Shown here: piece by piece, positions 24,560-32,508 of the stretch
Layout of the letters: each line of letters opens with the position of its first letter
Position numbering within the stretch: position 1 is the first letter of the stretch
Origin: Flavobacteriaceae bacterium
GTDB taxonomy: Bacteria; Bacteroidota; Bacteroidia; Flavobacteriales; Flavobacteriaceae
Length of the DNA: 54,121 bases
Assembly (NCBI GenBank): GCA_947491985.1
Contig: CANLLR010000019.1
Coordinates: 1 to 54,121, forward strand
Direction of reading: 5' to 3'
Notes under the pieces: model-generated
Seen by the model: the letters and a program-made list of their open reading frames with translations, nothing else
What the model was told of the DNA's origin: nothing
Database searches by the model: none
Program-made: the position numbers and the translations under genes

Positions 24560-25981
24560 ATGAACTACACCAAAGCACTTCAAAATCCAATATTCAAAAT
24601 CATTGCGCAAGCAAGTCAGGAACTTAACATAAAAAGTTACGTTATTGGTGGATTTGTGCGCGATTTTTTACTTCAACGTGATTTTAAAAAAGACATCGAC
24701 ATCGTTGCTATTGGCTCGGGAATTGATTTGGCATTAAAAGTGGCCGAATTGCTTCCCAATAAACCCAAAGTGCAAGTTTTTAAAAACTATGGAACAGCAA
24801 TGTTGCGTTTTAAAGAAATCGACATCGAGTTTGTTGGAGCTCGAAAAGAGTCGTATCACCAAGACAGTCGCAATCCTATTGTTGAAAATGGCACATTGGA
24901 AGACGATCAAAACCGCCGCGACTTTACTATTAATGCGCTCGCGTTTTCATTGAACCAAAGCAATTATGGCGATTTAATTGATCCGTTTGATGGCTTGACC
25001 GATTTACAAAACAAAATTATTAAAACACCTTTAAGTCCAGACATCACTTATTCTGATGATCCGTTGCGCATGTTGAGAGGCATACGATTCGCTTCTCAAT
25101 TAGACTTTCAAATTGAAGAAAAATCGCTACAAGCCATTGCTGACAATAAAAACCGTATTTCAATTATTTCTGGTGAACGCATTGTTGATGAAATACATAA
25201 AATTTTGGCAACCGATAAACCCTCTGTTGGCTTTTTGCATTTGTATAAAACCGGACTTTTAGAACTTATCCTTCCTGAGTTGACTGCTTTGAATAATGTG
25301 GAAGAAATTGAAGGTCATACACACAAAAATAACTTTTACCATACTTTAGAGGTGGTCGATAATATTTGTCCAAATACCAACGATGTTTGGTTAAGATGGG
25401 CAGCTTTGCTTCACGACATCGGAAAAGCACCAACAAAAAAATTCAATAAAAAACAAGGCTGGACATTTCACGGACATGAGTTTTTGGGTGGAAAAATGGT
25501 TAAAAAAATCTTTGAACGTTTGCACATGCCTTTGAACAACAAGCTAAAATTTGTTCAAAAAATGGTCATGATGAGTTCACGCCCGATTGTATTAGCAGAA
25601 GATATTGTTACCGATTCGGCTGTTCGCCGTTTGGTTTTTGATGCTGGTGAAGATGTAGATGACTTGATGACCTTGTGTGAAGCCGATATCACCACAAAAA
25701 ACCCAGCTAAATTTAAAAAATACCACAACAATTTCGATATCGTTAGAAAAAAAATAATCGAAGTCGAAGAGCGTGATCATGTACGTCAATTTCAACCGCC
25801 AATCACAGGTGAAGAAATAATGACACTCTTTAATTTAAAACCCTCACGTGAGATTGGTGTTCTCAAAGAAGCAGTCAAAGAAGCCATTTTAGAAGGTGAA
25901 ATTCCGAACGAATACCAAGCAGCTTTTGATTTTGTAATGGAAAAAGCTTCTAAAATGGGTTTGAAAAGAGCGACAGAATAA
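24560..25981 (+). CDS. cca: CCA tRNA nucleotidyltransferase / poly(A) polymerase family, with HD domain
   Basis: A 473-aa class II nucleotidyltransferase that adds or repairs the 3' CCA end of tRNAs. The head domain has SYVIGGFVRDFLLQR and KDIDIVAIG (metal-binding DxD). RRDFTINALAFS, DPLRMLRGIRFA and the ERI region define nucleotide selection. An HD phosphohydrolase domain follows, with WLRWAALLHDIGKAPTKK near residue 280. HD-bearing forms are normal in Bacteroidetes. The tRNA-Glu gene of this window does not encode CCA, so the enzyme is needed. The start codon follows the cassette's right arm by 6 bases. Confidence 0.95.
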   Translation: MNYTKALQNPIFKIIAQASQELNIKSYVIGGFVRDFLLQRDFKKDIDIVAIGSGIDLALKVAELLPNKPKVQVFKNYGTAMLRFKEIDIEFVGARKESYHQDSRNPIVENGTLEDDQNRRDFTINALAFSLNQSNYGDLIDPFDGLTDLQNKIIKTPLSPDITYSDDPLRMLRGIRFASQLDFQIEEKSLQAIADNKNRISIISGERIVDEIHKILATDKPSVGFLHLYKTGLLELILPELTALNNVEEIEGHTHKNNFYHTLEVVDNICPNTNDVWLRWAALLHDIGKAPTKKFNKKQGWTFHGHEFLGGKMVKKIFERLHMPLNNKLKFVQKMVMMSSRPIVLAEDIVTDSAVRRLVFDAGEDVDDLMTLCEADITTKNPAKFKKYHNNFDIVRKKIIEVEERDHVRQFQPPITGEEIMTLFNLKPSREIGVLKEAVKEAILEGEIPNEYQAAFDFVMEKASKMGLKRATE

Positions 25982-26072
25982 CTTAGTTATCGATTGACTG
26001 ATTACCCAACTCAATTATAAAAAATTAATAATTTATTAGGTTTTGTTTCTAGTAAAAAATAGAATAACACTT

Positions 26073-26080
26073 TAAATTTG
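26073..26080 (+). promoter_or_regulatory. -7 box for heme A synthase
   Basis: TAAATTTG matches TAnnTTTG and covers the TTG at 26078 that could otherwise be read as the start. It supports the ATG at 26126. No clear -33 TTG is present at the usual spacing. Confidence 0.4.
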
Positions 26081-26125
26081 CAAATCAGTTACTCAGCCAC
26101 TCAATTGCGCTGGAACTCAAAAAAA

Positions 26126-27142
26126 ATGAAAAACAAATCCGTTATTTACTGGTTACTCTCAGGATGTATTTTACTCTTTATAATGGTTACCGTTGGTGGT
26201 ATCACGCGTTTGACCAATTCAGGATTATCGATGACCGATTGGCATTTGGTTACGGATACTTTTCCACCATTAACTGAAGAAAAATGGAACGCCGCTTTTG
26301 AAGAATACAAGAAATTCCCTGAATACCAAAAAATCAATATCCATAATGATTTTGGTTTGGATGATTACAAGTTTATTTACTTTTGGGAATGGTTTCACCG
26401 TTTTATTGGACGTATTATTGGGTTGGTTTTTGTAATTCCTTTTATTTACTTTTTAATCAAAAAGAAAGTAGACAATGCCACTATTAAAAAATGCTCTATT
26501 CTTTTAGGAATGGGTGCTTTTCAAGGATTTTTAGGTTGGTTTATGGTTAAAAGTGGCTTAATTGACAACCCCGATGTGAGTCATTTTAGATTGTCTTTAC
26601 ATTTGACTTTTGCTTTTATCACGTTTGCTTATACTTTTTGGGTGGCTTTGGATTTAATTTATCCTGATAAAAAAGAGGCATTAATTCCACTACGAAAAAT
26701 TGCGCGAATTGCGTTGGTTTTTTTATTAATTCAAATTATTTATGGCGGATTTGTTGCCGGATTAAATGCTGGATTGATTCACAATCATTGGCCAATGATG
26801 AGCGACGGAAAATTCATTCACGAAAGTGTTATTTTGGAAAAAGAATCTTGGCTTTTGCGATTAACTGAAGGTAAAAGTGGTGTTCAATTAGTACACCGCA
26901 CGATGGCATATGTAGTAGTAGGTATGATTTTGTTTTTGTTTTTTAGAAGTAAAAAATTCGTTCTTTCGTTTCAGCAAAAAAATGGAATTAACACATTAGT
27001 TTTTATTGTAGTATTACAATTCCTTTTGGGCGTTTTGACCTTACTTTATAGTGTACCGTTGTGGCTGGGATTAACGCATCAAATAATGGCATTTCTATTG
27101 TTAGCCGCCATGACGTATTCTTTGCACCGCTTAACAAAATAA
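26126..27142 (+). CDS. ctaA: Heme A synthase (COX15/CtaA family)
   Basis: A 338-aa inner-membrane enzyme that oxidises heme O to heme A for cytochrome c oxidase. It starts at MKNKSVIYWLLSGCILLFIM. About eight membrane spans are visible, with the diagnostic GGITRLTNSGLSMTDW near the N-terminus and the heme-coordinating His residues in WEWFHRFIGRIIGL, HFRLSLHLTFAF, LVHRTMAYVVVG and LTHQIMAF. The GAFQGFLGWFMVKSGL loop is typical of the mitochondrial-like COX15 branch. No oxidase genes are adjacent. Confidence 0.95.
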   Translation: MKNKSVIYWLLSGCILLFIMVTVGGITRLTNSGLSMTDWHLVTDTFPPLTEEKWNAAFEEYKKFPEYQKINIHNDFGLDDYKFIYFWEWFHRFIGRIIGLVFVIPFIYFLIKKKVDNATIKKCSILLGMGAFQGFLGWFMVKSGLIDNPDVSHFRLSLHLTFAFITFAYTFWVALDLIYPDKKEALIPLRKIARIALVFLLIQIIYGGFVAGLNAGLIHNHWPMMSDGKFIHESVILEKESWLLRLTEGKSGVQLVHRTMAYVVVGMILFLFFRSKKFVLSFQQKNGINTLVFIVVLQFLLGVLTLLYSVPLWLGLTHQIMAFLLLAAMTYSLHRLTK

Positions 27143-27183
27143 ATTTTAGACTATATTGTCATAGTTACTTTTTACTATTTTAA

Positions 27184-27954
27184 ATGTCAAAACTCACAGC
27201 ACAAGATGCTTTTCTTGACTTATCCGATTACGGCAGACCATTTGGAAGATTCTTTGCTAATCAACTCAAAAACACAAAGTTTACACCGGTTCACGTTACT
27301 TTACTTTTTGGGATTGCTGGTTTAATTGCCATCTACTGCATACTCACAAATCATTATATCCTTGCTGCATTTTTTATCGTTTTAAAATCAGGAATTGATG
27401 CTGCCGATGGCGAATTGGCAAGGCTAAAAAAAATACCTTCTTACTTTGGGAGGTATTTGGACAGTGTTTTTGATATTGTTTTGAACTTGCTTTTTTTATT
27501 GACCCTTTGTTACGTATCTAAAACTACGATTTGGTATACTTTATTGGCTTTTATAGCTATCCAATTGCAAGGTACTCTTTACAATTACTATTATGTTATT
27601 CTAAGAAATAAATCAGTTGGTGGAGATACAACAAGCAAAGTATTCGAATACAAAACACCTAAAGCATTGCCAGGTGAAAGTCAGCGCTCGGTTACTATAT
27701 TATTTACGATTTACACTATCGTATATGGAGTTTTCGATAAAATTATACACTTTTTAGATGCCGATGCGTATAAAGTAAAATCATTCCCAAATTGGTTTAT
27801 GACGCTCCTTTCGTTGTATGGATTAGGTTTTCAGTTATTAATAATAGCCATCATGTTGCCATTGGGGGGTATAGAATGGATTGTTCCGTTTTTTATTGTG
27901 TATACTTTACTTCTGTTTGTTTTAATTGGTATTCGTAAAATCTATCTCAACTAA
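27184..27954 (+). CDS. CDP-alcohol phosphatidyltransferase
   Basis: A 256-aa integral membrane enzyme of phospholipid synthesis. The complete motif D-x2-D-G-x2-A-R-x8-G-x3-D-x3-D is present at Asp72, Asp75, Gly76, Ala79, Arg80, Gly89, Asp93 and Asp97, so it should be active. It would transfer a diacylglycerol-phosphate from CDP-DAG, or a similar unit, to an alcohol such as glycerol-phosphate, serine or inositol. The alcohol is not deducible. Around five membrane spans are seen. It follows ctaA on the same strand after a 41-base gap. Confidence 0.92.
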   Translation: MSKLTAQDAFLDLSDYGRPFGRFFANQLKNTKFTPVHVTLLFGIAGLIAIYCILTNHYILAAFFIVLKSGIDAADGELARLKKIPSYFGRYLDSVFDIVLNLLFLLTLCYVSKTTIWYTLLAFIAIQLQGTLYNYYYVILRNKSVGGDTTSKVFEYKTPKALPGESQRSVTILFTIYTIVYGVFDKIIHFLDADAYKVKSFPNWFMTLLSLYGLGFQLLIIAIMLPLGGIEWIVPFFIVYTLLLFVLIGIRKIYLN

Positions 27955-28046
27955 AATTATATAATTTTATGGTATAATCCTGTAATACAATTTGTTTTCA
28001 AATACTTGAAATTTGTGGTATACATTAATAATAAAAATTAGAAATT

Positions 28047-28229
28047 ATGCCAAATTCAAAAGAGATTGAAGGAAACTGGGAACAATTTAAGGGAAAGTTA
28101 AAGCAAAAATATGCCGATTTAACAGACGATGATTTGCTTTACGAAGAAGGTAAAGAGCAAGAAATGTGGGGGAAATTGCAAGAAAAACTAGGAAAGACAG
28201 AAAAAGAAATTAAATCATTATTTGATTAA
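28047..28229 (+). CDS. CsbD family stress-response protein
   Basis: A 60-aa hydrophilic protein. [20 protein letters not shown] opens the CsbD domain (two short helices), and the family pattern continues to [16 protein letters not shown]. CsbD-like proteins are small, abundant and induced by general stress in many bacteria; their biochemical role is unknown. A strong terminator follows at once (28234-28256). It has a 91-base upstream region but no clear consensus promoter. Confidence 0.95.
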   Translation: MPNSKEIEGNWEQFKGKLKQKYADLTDDDLLYEEGKEQEMWGKLQEKLGKTEKEIKSLFD

Positions 28230-28443
28230 AAAAAAGGACTCCAAATTGGAGTCCTTCTTTCTTTATAACTTTAATTGAGTAACCAATTACTTTAGTTGTT
28301 GCTGGTGTAGGATTTTGATTGGCGTCAAAGGCTTCAACAGCATTTTCTATATAACGTTCTTTTACTTCTTTGGTATCTTCTACATTGTCATCAATCCAAT
28401 TTATGTTACAATCTATTGAAATTCTAGCCGTTAACCCAACCAT
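28210..28443 (-). CDS. Small hypothetical protein following the LytTR regulator
   Basis: A 77-aa open frame whose ATG overlaps the end of the LytTR gene by 13 bases, as in translational coupling. The N-terminal 60 residues look genuine: an amphipathic stretch [20 protein letters not shown] and a strand VIGYSIKVI. The last 15 residues ([17 protein letters not shown] region) are encoded by the terminator and the csbD 3' end. A transcript that stops at the terminator would lack the stop codon. It could be real, with read-through, or a chance frame. No family is recognised. Confidence 0.4.
   Translation of the reverse strand: MVGLTARISIDCNINWIDDNVEDTKEVKERYIENAVEAFDANQNPTPATTKVIGYSIKVIKKEGLQFGVLFFNQIMI
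28234..28256. terminator. Bidirectional terminator
   Basis: AAGGACTCCA (28234-28243) pairs with TGGAGTCCTT (28247-28256), 10 bp, with a T-rich tail CTTTCTTTAT on the plus strand and an A-run upstream that becomes a T-run on the minus strand. It ends csbD and probably the minus-strand regulator block. It falls inside the C-terminal codons of the small ORF 28210-28443. Confidence 0.9.
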
Positions 28444-29186
28444 ATTTTAAAATCGCTTACTTTTTCACGAGCTACAATTACCTCATCGTCTTTGTAGGTT
28501 GATAAAATAACTTTCAATCGAGAATTACTGTACAACTGTATTTCTTTAATTCCTTTCATCGGAAGGATAAATTTTCGGCTTACTCGGTAAAATTGCTCGG
28601 GATCGATTTCGGTTTCCAATTGTTCTAAAGTGGTGTCTAAAAGGTAATCGCGATTGTCAAACGTATGCAAGTAGGTGCCTTTGTTTTCGCTGTAAAAACA
28701 CTCCACTTCTTCAATTCCAATCATCTTTAATTGCTGTCCCATTTTGATGGTAAATCGCTTTTTAAACGTTCTATCAATTGGGTTAATCAACATTTTTTTG
28801 ATGAGTTCAAAGTCGAGTGCCAAATTAGGTGAACTTGCATTTCGAGCTTTGAATTTGTTTAGGGCGAATTCAAGATTTTCTTCGTCAATAGGTTTCAATA
28901 AATAATCGATACTGTTGAGTTTAAAAGCACGCAAGGCATATTCATCGTAGGCTGTGGTAAAAATCACTGGACTTTTTATTTCGATATTCTCAAAAATTTC
29001 AAAAGACAATCCGTCCGACAATTGAATGTCTAAAAAAATCAAATCTGGATGTGCGTTGTTTTGAAACCAGGTAATTGATTCTTCCACCGAATGTAGCAGT
29101 GTATCGACTTGCAATCCGAGTTTTTCTACTTTGCGTTGCAATAATCGCGCGGCTGGCTTTTCGTCTTCTATAATGAGTATTTTCAT
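28431..29186 (-). CDS. LytTR family response regulator
   Basis: A 251-aa two-component regulator. The receiver spans 1 to about 120, with the acidic pair at Glu7-Asp8, phospho-acceptor Asp53 (DLIFLDIQLSDG) and the YLLKPI lysine. The LytTR DNA-binding domain spans about 145-250 (FTIKMGQQLKMIGIEEVECF ... [12 protein letters not shown]). These bind direct repeats upstream of their targets, often for cell-envelope, toxin or virulence genes. Its partner is almost certainly the LytS-type kinase at 30370-31707 in the same block. The close tandem arrangement with 2TM genes suggests one regulatory system. Confidence 0.93.
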   Translation of the reverse strand: MKILIIEDEKPAARLLQRKVEKLGLQVDTLLHSVEESITWFQNNAHPDLIFLDIQLSDGLSFEIFENIEIKSPVIFTTAYDEYALRAFKLNSIDYLLKPIDEENLEFALNKFKARNASSPNLALDFELIKKMLINPIDRTFKKRFTIKMGQQLKMIGIEEVECFYSENKGTYLHTFDNRDYLLDTTLEQLETEIDPEQFYRVSRKFILPMKGIKEIQLYSNSRLKVILSTYKDDEVIVAREKVSDFKIWLG

Positions 29187-29228
29187 TTAAAAAAGTTTAG
29201 AAGTTAATGAGTTTGGTTTGTGAACTCT

Positions 29229-29549
29229 TTATTCCCATTTATCATTGGTTCCTTTATTCATATATTCGTTTACTTTTCTGTCTTCCCAATCTTTGCCAAA
29301 AGCAAAATGAGGAACAAAAACGCTGAATGCGTGTGCTACTATACCAATTCCCCAAAAGAAAGCTGTTGAAAAATTGTCAAAGGTGAAAAAGTTTTCATGC
29401 GCTTCTAATTTGGCATATTTTGAAAAAAAGATAAAGCTATTGACCAAGGTGTAAACGATCAAATGCACATAGAAATTTTTAAGTTTTTTGACTTTTTGTT
29501 GGGCCATTTTGTAGGCTTCTTGATCTCGATTGTTGTTGTAGATTTCCAT
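29229..29549 (-). CDS. 2TM domain protein (copy 3)
   Basis: A 106-aa membrane protein of the 2TM family. A basic N-terminal helix AYKMAQQKVKKLKNFYVHLI precedes two membrane spans (VYTLVNSFIFF and AFFWGIGIVAHAFSVFV), followed by FGKDWEDRKVNEYM, the family's hydrophilic tail motif with WExRK. Function is unknown. It is one of four 2TM units in this block and is separated from the previous one by 161 bases that hold a nested palindrome. Confidence 0.88.
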   Translation of the reverse strand: MEIYNNNRDQEAYKMAQQKVKKLKNFYVHLIVYTLVNSFIFFSKYAKLEAHENFFTFDNFSTAFFWGIGIVAHAFSVFVPHFAFGKDWEDRKVNEYMNKGTNDKWE

Positions 29550-29600
29550 ATTTAGTGTTTTTTAGTTGTGTTTTATTGATGTTTTAATTGTTAAACACGA

Positions 29601-29694
29601 TTCTCGATACATTTTTATAGCGCGTCACTTCGAGTTTTTCAAAATTTACAATTTTGAAAAGTATCGAGAAGCTAAACACAAACACTCGAATTGA
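29601..29694. repeat. Nested inverted repeat in an intergenic gap
   Basis: TTCTCGATAC (29601-29610) and GTATCGAGAA (29661-29670) are a perfect 10-bp inverted pair. Inside, CAAAATT ... AATTTTG (about 29640-29656) is a second palindrome with a TAC loop. TCACTTCGAG (about 29625-29634) and CTCGAATTGA (29685-29694) form a third pair with one mismatch. The DNA can therefore fold in alternative ways. Sequences of this CTCGATAC/CTTCGAG type recur between genes in many Flavobacteria. Confidence 0.7.
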
Positions 29695-29710
29695 CATTTT
29701 AAATAATTAC

Positions 29711-30016
29711 TTACTGCCACTTTTGAGCATTCTTTTTTTCTTCTTCTAAAAATTGTTTCATTTTGCGATCTTCCCAATCTTTTCCGAAGAAAGGAGAAAT
29801 TTTAAACACGCTCAACCCGTGAAAAACAACTCCAATTCCCCATCCTAAAAGTGGCCAAAAAAACCATAAATGCTTTGGAGATGTGAGTAAATTGAGTACG
29901 ATTAAAAAAATATTTACTAAAATATAAGAAGTAAGATTTCCGTAAAAACCTTTTATCGCTTCTACACGTTTTTTTGCTTGATAATAGCGCTCTTCTTCGT
30001 TATAATTTGTTTCCAT
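29711..30016 (-). CDS. 2TM domain protein (copy 2)
   Basis: A 101-aa 2TM protein. YYQAKKRVEAIKGFYGNLTS is the family N-terminal signature. The first span is ILVNIFLIVLNLL and the second WFFWPLLGWGIGVVFHGLSV, ending FFGKDWEDRKMKQFLEEE. Its N-terminus (METNYNEEERYYQAKKRVE) closely resembles residues 348-370 of the kinase fusion (MESTYIVNENTAYYKAKKRV), so this may be the parent or sister of the fused domain. Function is unknown. Confidence 0.9.
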   Translation of the reverse strand: METNYNEEERYYQAKKRVEAIKGFYGNLTSYILVNIFLIVLNLLTSPKHLWFFWPLLGWGIGVVFHGLSVFKISPFFGKDWEDRKMKQFLEEEKKNAQKWQ

Positions 30017-30040
30017 TTGTAATTAATTTTAAAATTAAAC

Positions 30041-30370
30041 TTATTCCCAAGTTTGTTTTTCTGATTGGTCTTCTATGATATTTTTTACTTTGGTTTCTTC
30101 CCATTTTTTACCAAAAACAATTTCACTAACAAAAAGTTCAATGGCCTGAATGACTAAAAATACAGTCCAAATTCCCATCACAAAGCAATTGATGTAACGA
30201 ATTGGTAAAAAATTTAACGGTGCGTTGGTATACGTTTTTAATAACCAGACTACAATTCCAATACAATAAATAAACAAATGAATATAAAAGTCTTTGCGTT
30301 TTTTGATTTTTCTCTTAGCCAAGGTTAACAACTCCTTTTCGGCAATATTTTCTTGAGATGTTGGTGTCAT
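30041..30370 (-). CDS. 2TM domain protein (copy 1, most diverged)
   Basis: A 109-aa 2TM protein. LTLAKRKIKKRKDFYIHLFI matches the family start. Span one is YCIGIVVWLLKT and span two is FVMGIWTVFLVIQAIEL, followed by VFGKKWEETKVKNIIED. The WP..GWG motif of the other copies is lost. Its ATG shares one base with the stop of the kinase fusion (TAATG), so translation is coupled with the kinase. This places it firmly in the same signalling unit. Confidence 0.88.
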   Translation of the reverse strand: MTPTSQENIAEKELLTLAKRKIKKRKDFYIHLFIYCIGIVVWLLKTYTNAPLNFLPIRYINCFVMGIWTVFLVIQAIELFVSEIVFGKKWEETKVKNIIEDQSEKQTWE

Positions 30371-31707
30371 TATTTCCAGTTTTTAGCGTTTTTTTCTTTC
30401 TCTAAAATGGCTGCAATTTGTCGTTCTTCCCAGTTTGAACTGTATCCAAAAACTTTAAAAGCATGCATGATTACTCCAAAACCCCATCCGCCAAGTGAAA
30501 ACCAAAACCATTGAAATTCGGGCATGTAGGTTAAATTGATGAAAATTAAAACTGGGATAACAATACAATACGAAATTAAATTTCCGTAAAATCCTTTAAG
30601 CTCTTCAACTCTTTTTTTAGCTTTATAATATGCTGTATTTTCGTTGACAATATACGTTGATTCCATAACGGTAATTTGTTTAGTTAGGATAGGCAAATGC
30701 ACTGCGAAAATGCTTTGTGAACCATCAATTAATACTTTTCTTTTGGTTAAAATGGCGTAACGATTGATGATGTTTTGCAAGCCTACGCCTTTTCTATCGT
30801 TCAAGACTTCTTTTTTCTGTAAATCGTTTTGAACAATCAAATAATTATCTTTTATAAAAATTTTGATGTGCAACGGTTTTTGTTCGCTCACCACATTGTG
30901 TTTGATGGTGTTTTCTAACAACAATTGTAATGAAAGTGGCACCACTTTGGCTTCAAAATTGTCAAATCCTTCAGGAATTTCATACGTAATGCTATTTTCA
31001 AATCGCATCTTTAGTAAATTCATATAGGTTTTTGCGAAAGCCAATTCTTCTTGAACAGTAACCAATTCTTTGTCTTTTTGCTCTAAAACATAACGGTAAA
31101 TTTTAGACAATGAAGTGGTAAATTTCTGGGCATTTTCTGGATTTTCTTCAATCAACGAGCTCAATACATTCAAGCTATTGAATAAAAAATGAGGATCGAT
31201 TTGATTCTTTAAACTTTCGAATTTAGCAGAAGCGGTTCCAGCAATTATTTTTTGCTCTTTAACTCTGTTTTCATTATAAGCTTTATAGAAATAAAAGGCA
31301 TGAAAAGCGAGTGTTACAACAAAAGTTAAAATGATTGCAACCAAATAATTTGACATCGATTCTGTGTTTAAAAAAGCGCTAAAAGAAACACCATCGATTA
31401 TCACATCTTCAAAAATACGCAATAAGAAAATAACCAAAACAGAAACTACAAATGAAGCTACGAATCCAATAATCAAACGTCTTGGTGTAAATCGTTCAAC
31501 AGCGAACAATTTATCTAAACCCATAAAAACTATGGCATTAGCAAAATACAAAGCCAATCCATAAAGCATAGTATAGGCAAAATTCACCAACAGTTTTGCA
31601 TCCATATTAATTGTGTTTCCGGTAATAAATCGTATCAATAGCAACACTAAAAATACAGCTATAGAAATCGCAACTGCTCTTGGAAATTCTTTGATAAGCT
31701 TGTTCAT
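30370..31707 (-). CDS. LytS-type sensor histidine kinase fused to a C-terminal 2TM domain
   Basis: A 445-aa inner-membrane protein. Four membrane spans lie at about 12-28, 42-66, 77-98 and 120-142. The His_kinase domain has NQIDPHFLFNSLNVLSSLIE with phospho-acceptor His173, and a GHKL ATPase with LQLLLENTIKHN and GVGLQNIINRYAIL. The kinase part ends naturally near HLPILTKQ (residue about 342). From Met348 the chain continues as a complete 98-aa 2TM domain, with AYYKAKKRVEELKGFYGNLI, two spans and SSNWEERQIAAIL. The ATG at 30666 is therefore a relic or active internal start. The probable cognate regulator is the LytTR protein downstream. The signal sensed is unknown. Confidence 0.9.
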   Translation of the reverse strand: MNKLIKEFPRAVAISIAVFLVLLLIRFITGNTINMDAKLLVNFAYTMLYGLALYFANAIVFMGLDKLFAVERFTPRRLIIGFVASFVVSVLVIFLLRIFEDVIIDGVSFSAFLNTESMSNYLVAIILTFVVTLAFHAFYFYKAYNENRVKEQKIIAGTASAKFESLKNQIDPHFLFNSLNVLSSLIEENPENAQKFTTSLSKIYRYVLEQKDKELVTVQEELAFAKTYMNLLKMRFENSITYEIPEGFDNFEAKVVPLSLQLLLENTIKHNVVSEQKPLHIKIFIKDNYLIVQNDLQKKEVLNDRKGVGLQNIINRYAILTKRKVLIDGSQSIFAVHLPILTKQITVMESTYIVNENTAYYKAKKRVEELKGFYGNLISYCIVIPVLIFINLTYMPEFQWFWFSLGGWGFGVIMHAFKVFGYSSNWEERQIAAILEKEKNAKNWK

Positions 31708-31749
31708 TATTTTTTATTTATAATTAACTTCCAAAAAAATCTTACAATC

Positions 31750-32373
31750 TTATTTACACTCTTTCATTGTTTGCTGTGCTCTATCCAATCCCCAATTTGG
31801 GTGGAATTGAGTTTCAGGTTTAAATTTAGCAAAAAGTTCAATTGATTTTGCAACTTGCTCACACATTGGTTTCGTATCGGTTCCCCAATATTTTGCACCA
31901 CCAATTTCAAATTCGGCTTTTCCAAAAACTGCTCTAGGATTGTTTGGTTCCAAAGCTATGGCTTTGTTATACAATTCGATTGTTGGAGCGGATAATTTCA
32001 TTCCGTTGGTCATCGGATCTTGCATAATCCAAGCCGTGTTAATGAGTGCTTGCACTACCATTATCTCAGCATTATTTGGAGAAATCATCGTGGCATTGTC
32101 GATAGCATTTTGCGCCTTGTTTAACATCGGTGCAGCAGTTTTACTATTCGCAGGATCAAAAGTAGCTGTAGTATTTACGAGTGCTACGTAATAATTGGGA
32201 AGCCAATTATTTTTCTCTGCTCCAGCAATTCGTTCGAATAACGCTGATGCTTCTGCCGATTTTCCTTCTCCCCATAACGAAAACGCTTTACCCATTCCTT
32301 GTTCGTATTGTTGGGCATTTACAAATACTGTTGTTGCTAAAAAGCATACTAGGGTGGTGATAATTTTGATCAT
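31750..32373 (-). CDS. Secreted TPR-like protein
   Basis: A 207-aa exported protein: MIKIITTLVCFLATTVFVNAQ is a signal peptide. The rest has helix pairs with tetratricopeptide character (YEQGMGKAFSLWGEGKSAEASALFE, then IELYNKAIALEPNNPRAVFGKAEFEIGGAKYW), with Cys residues near the C-terminus (MCEQ, MKECK). It probably scaffolds a periplasmic or outer-membrane complex. It lies between the TonB receptor (135 bases upstream) and the kinase (42 bases downstream), all minus strand, which hints at shared transcription. Confidence 0.85.
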   Translation of the reverse strand: MIKIITTLVCFLATTVFVNAQQYEQGMGKAFSLWGEGKSAEASALFERIAGAEKNNWLPNYYVALVNTTATFDPANSKTAAPMLNKAQNAIDNATMISPNNAEIMVVQALINTAWIMQDPMTNGMKLSAPTIELYNKAIALEPNNPRAVFGKAEFEIGGAKYWGTDTKPMCEQVAKSIELFAKFKPETQFHPNWGLDRAQQTMKECK

Positions 32374-32508
32374 AATTTTTATTTTTTAAGGTTGTTGTTT
32401 TTATTTCTGATGTAAAAATACTGTTGTTAGTATTGTTGTGAAATTTAATAGTACTGAACTGTTGATTTTTTGGGATGAACTGTTGAATAAGAAATTGATT
32501 TGCTCTCC

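Noticed and set aside
26078..26125. TTG start at 26078 for heme A synthase
   Set aside because: The TTG lies in a TAAATTTG box, and the ATG at 26126 gives the normal N-terminus.
27952..27969. 18-base palindrome TAAAATTATATAATTTTA as a terminator
   Set aside because: It is made only of A and T, so it is weak and easily produced by chance in this genome.
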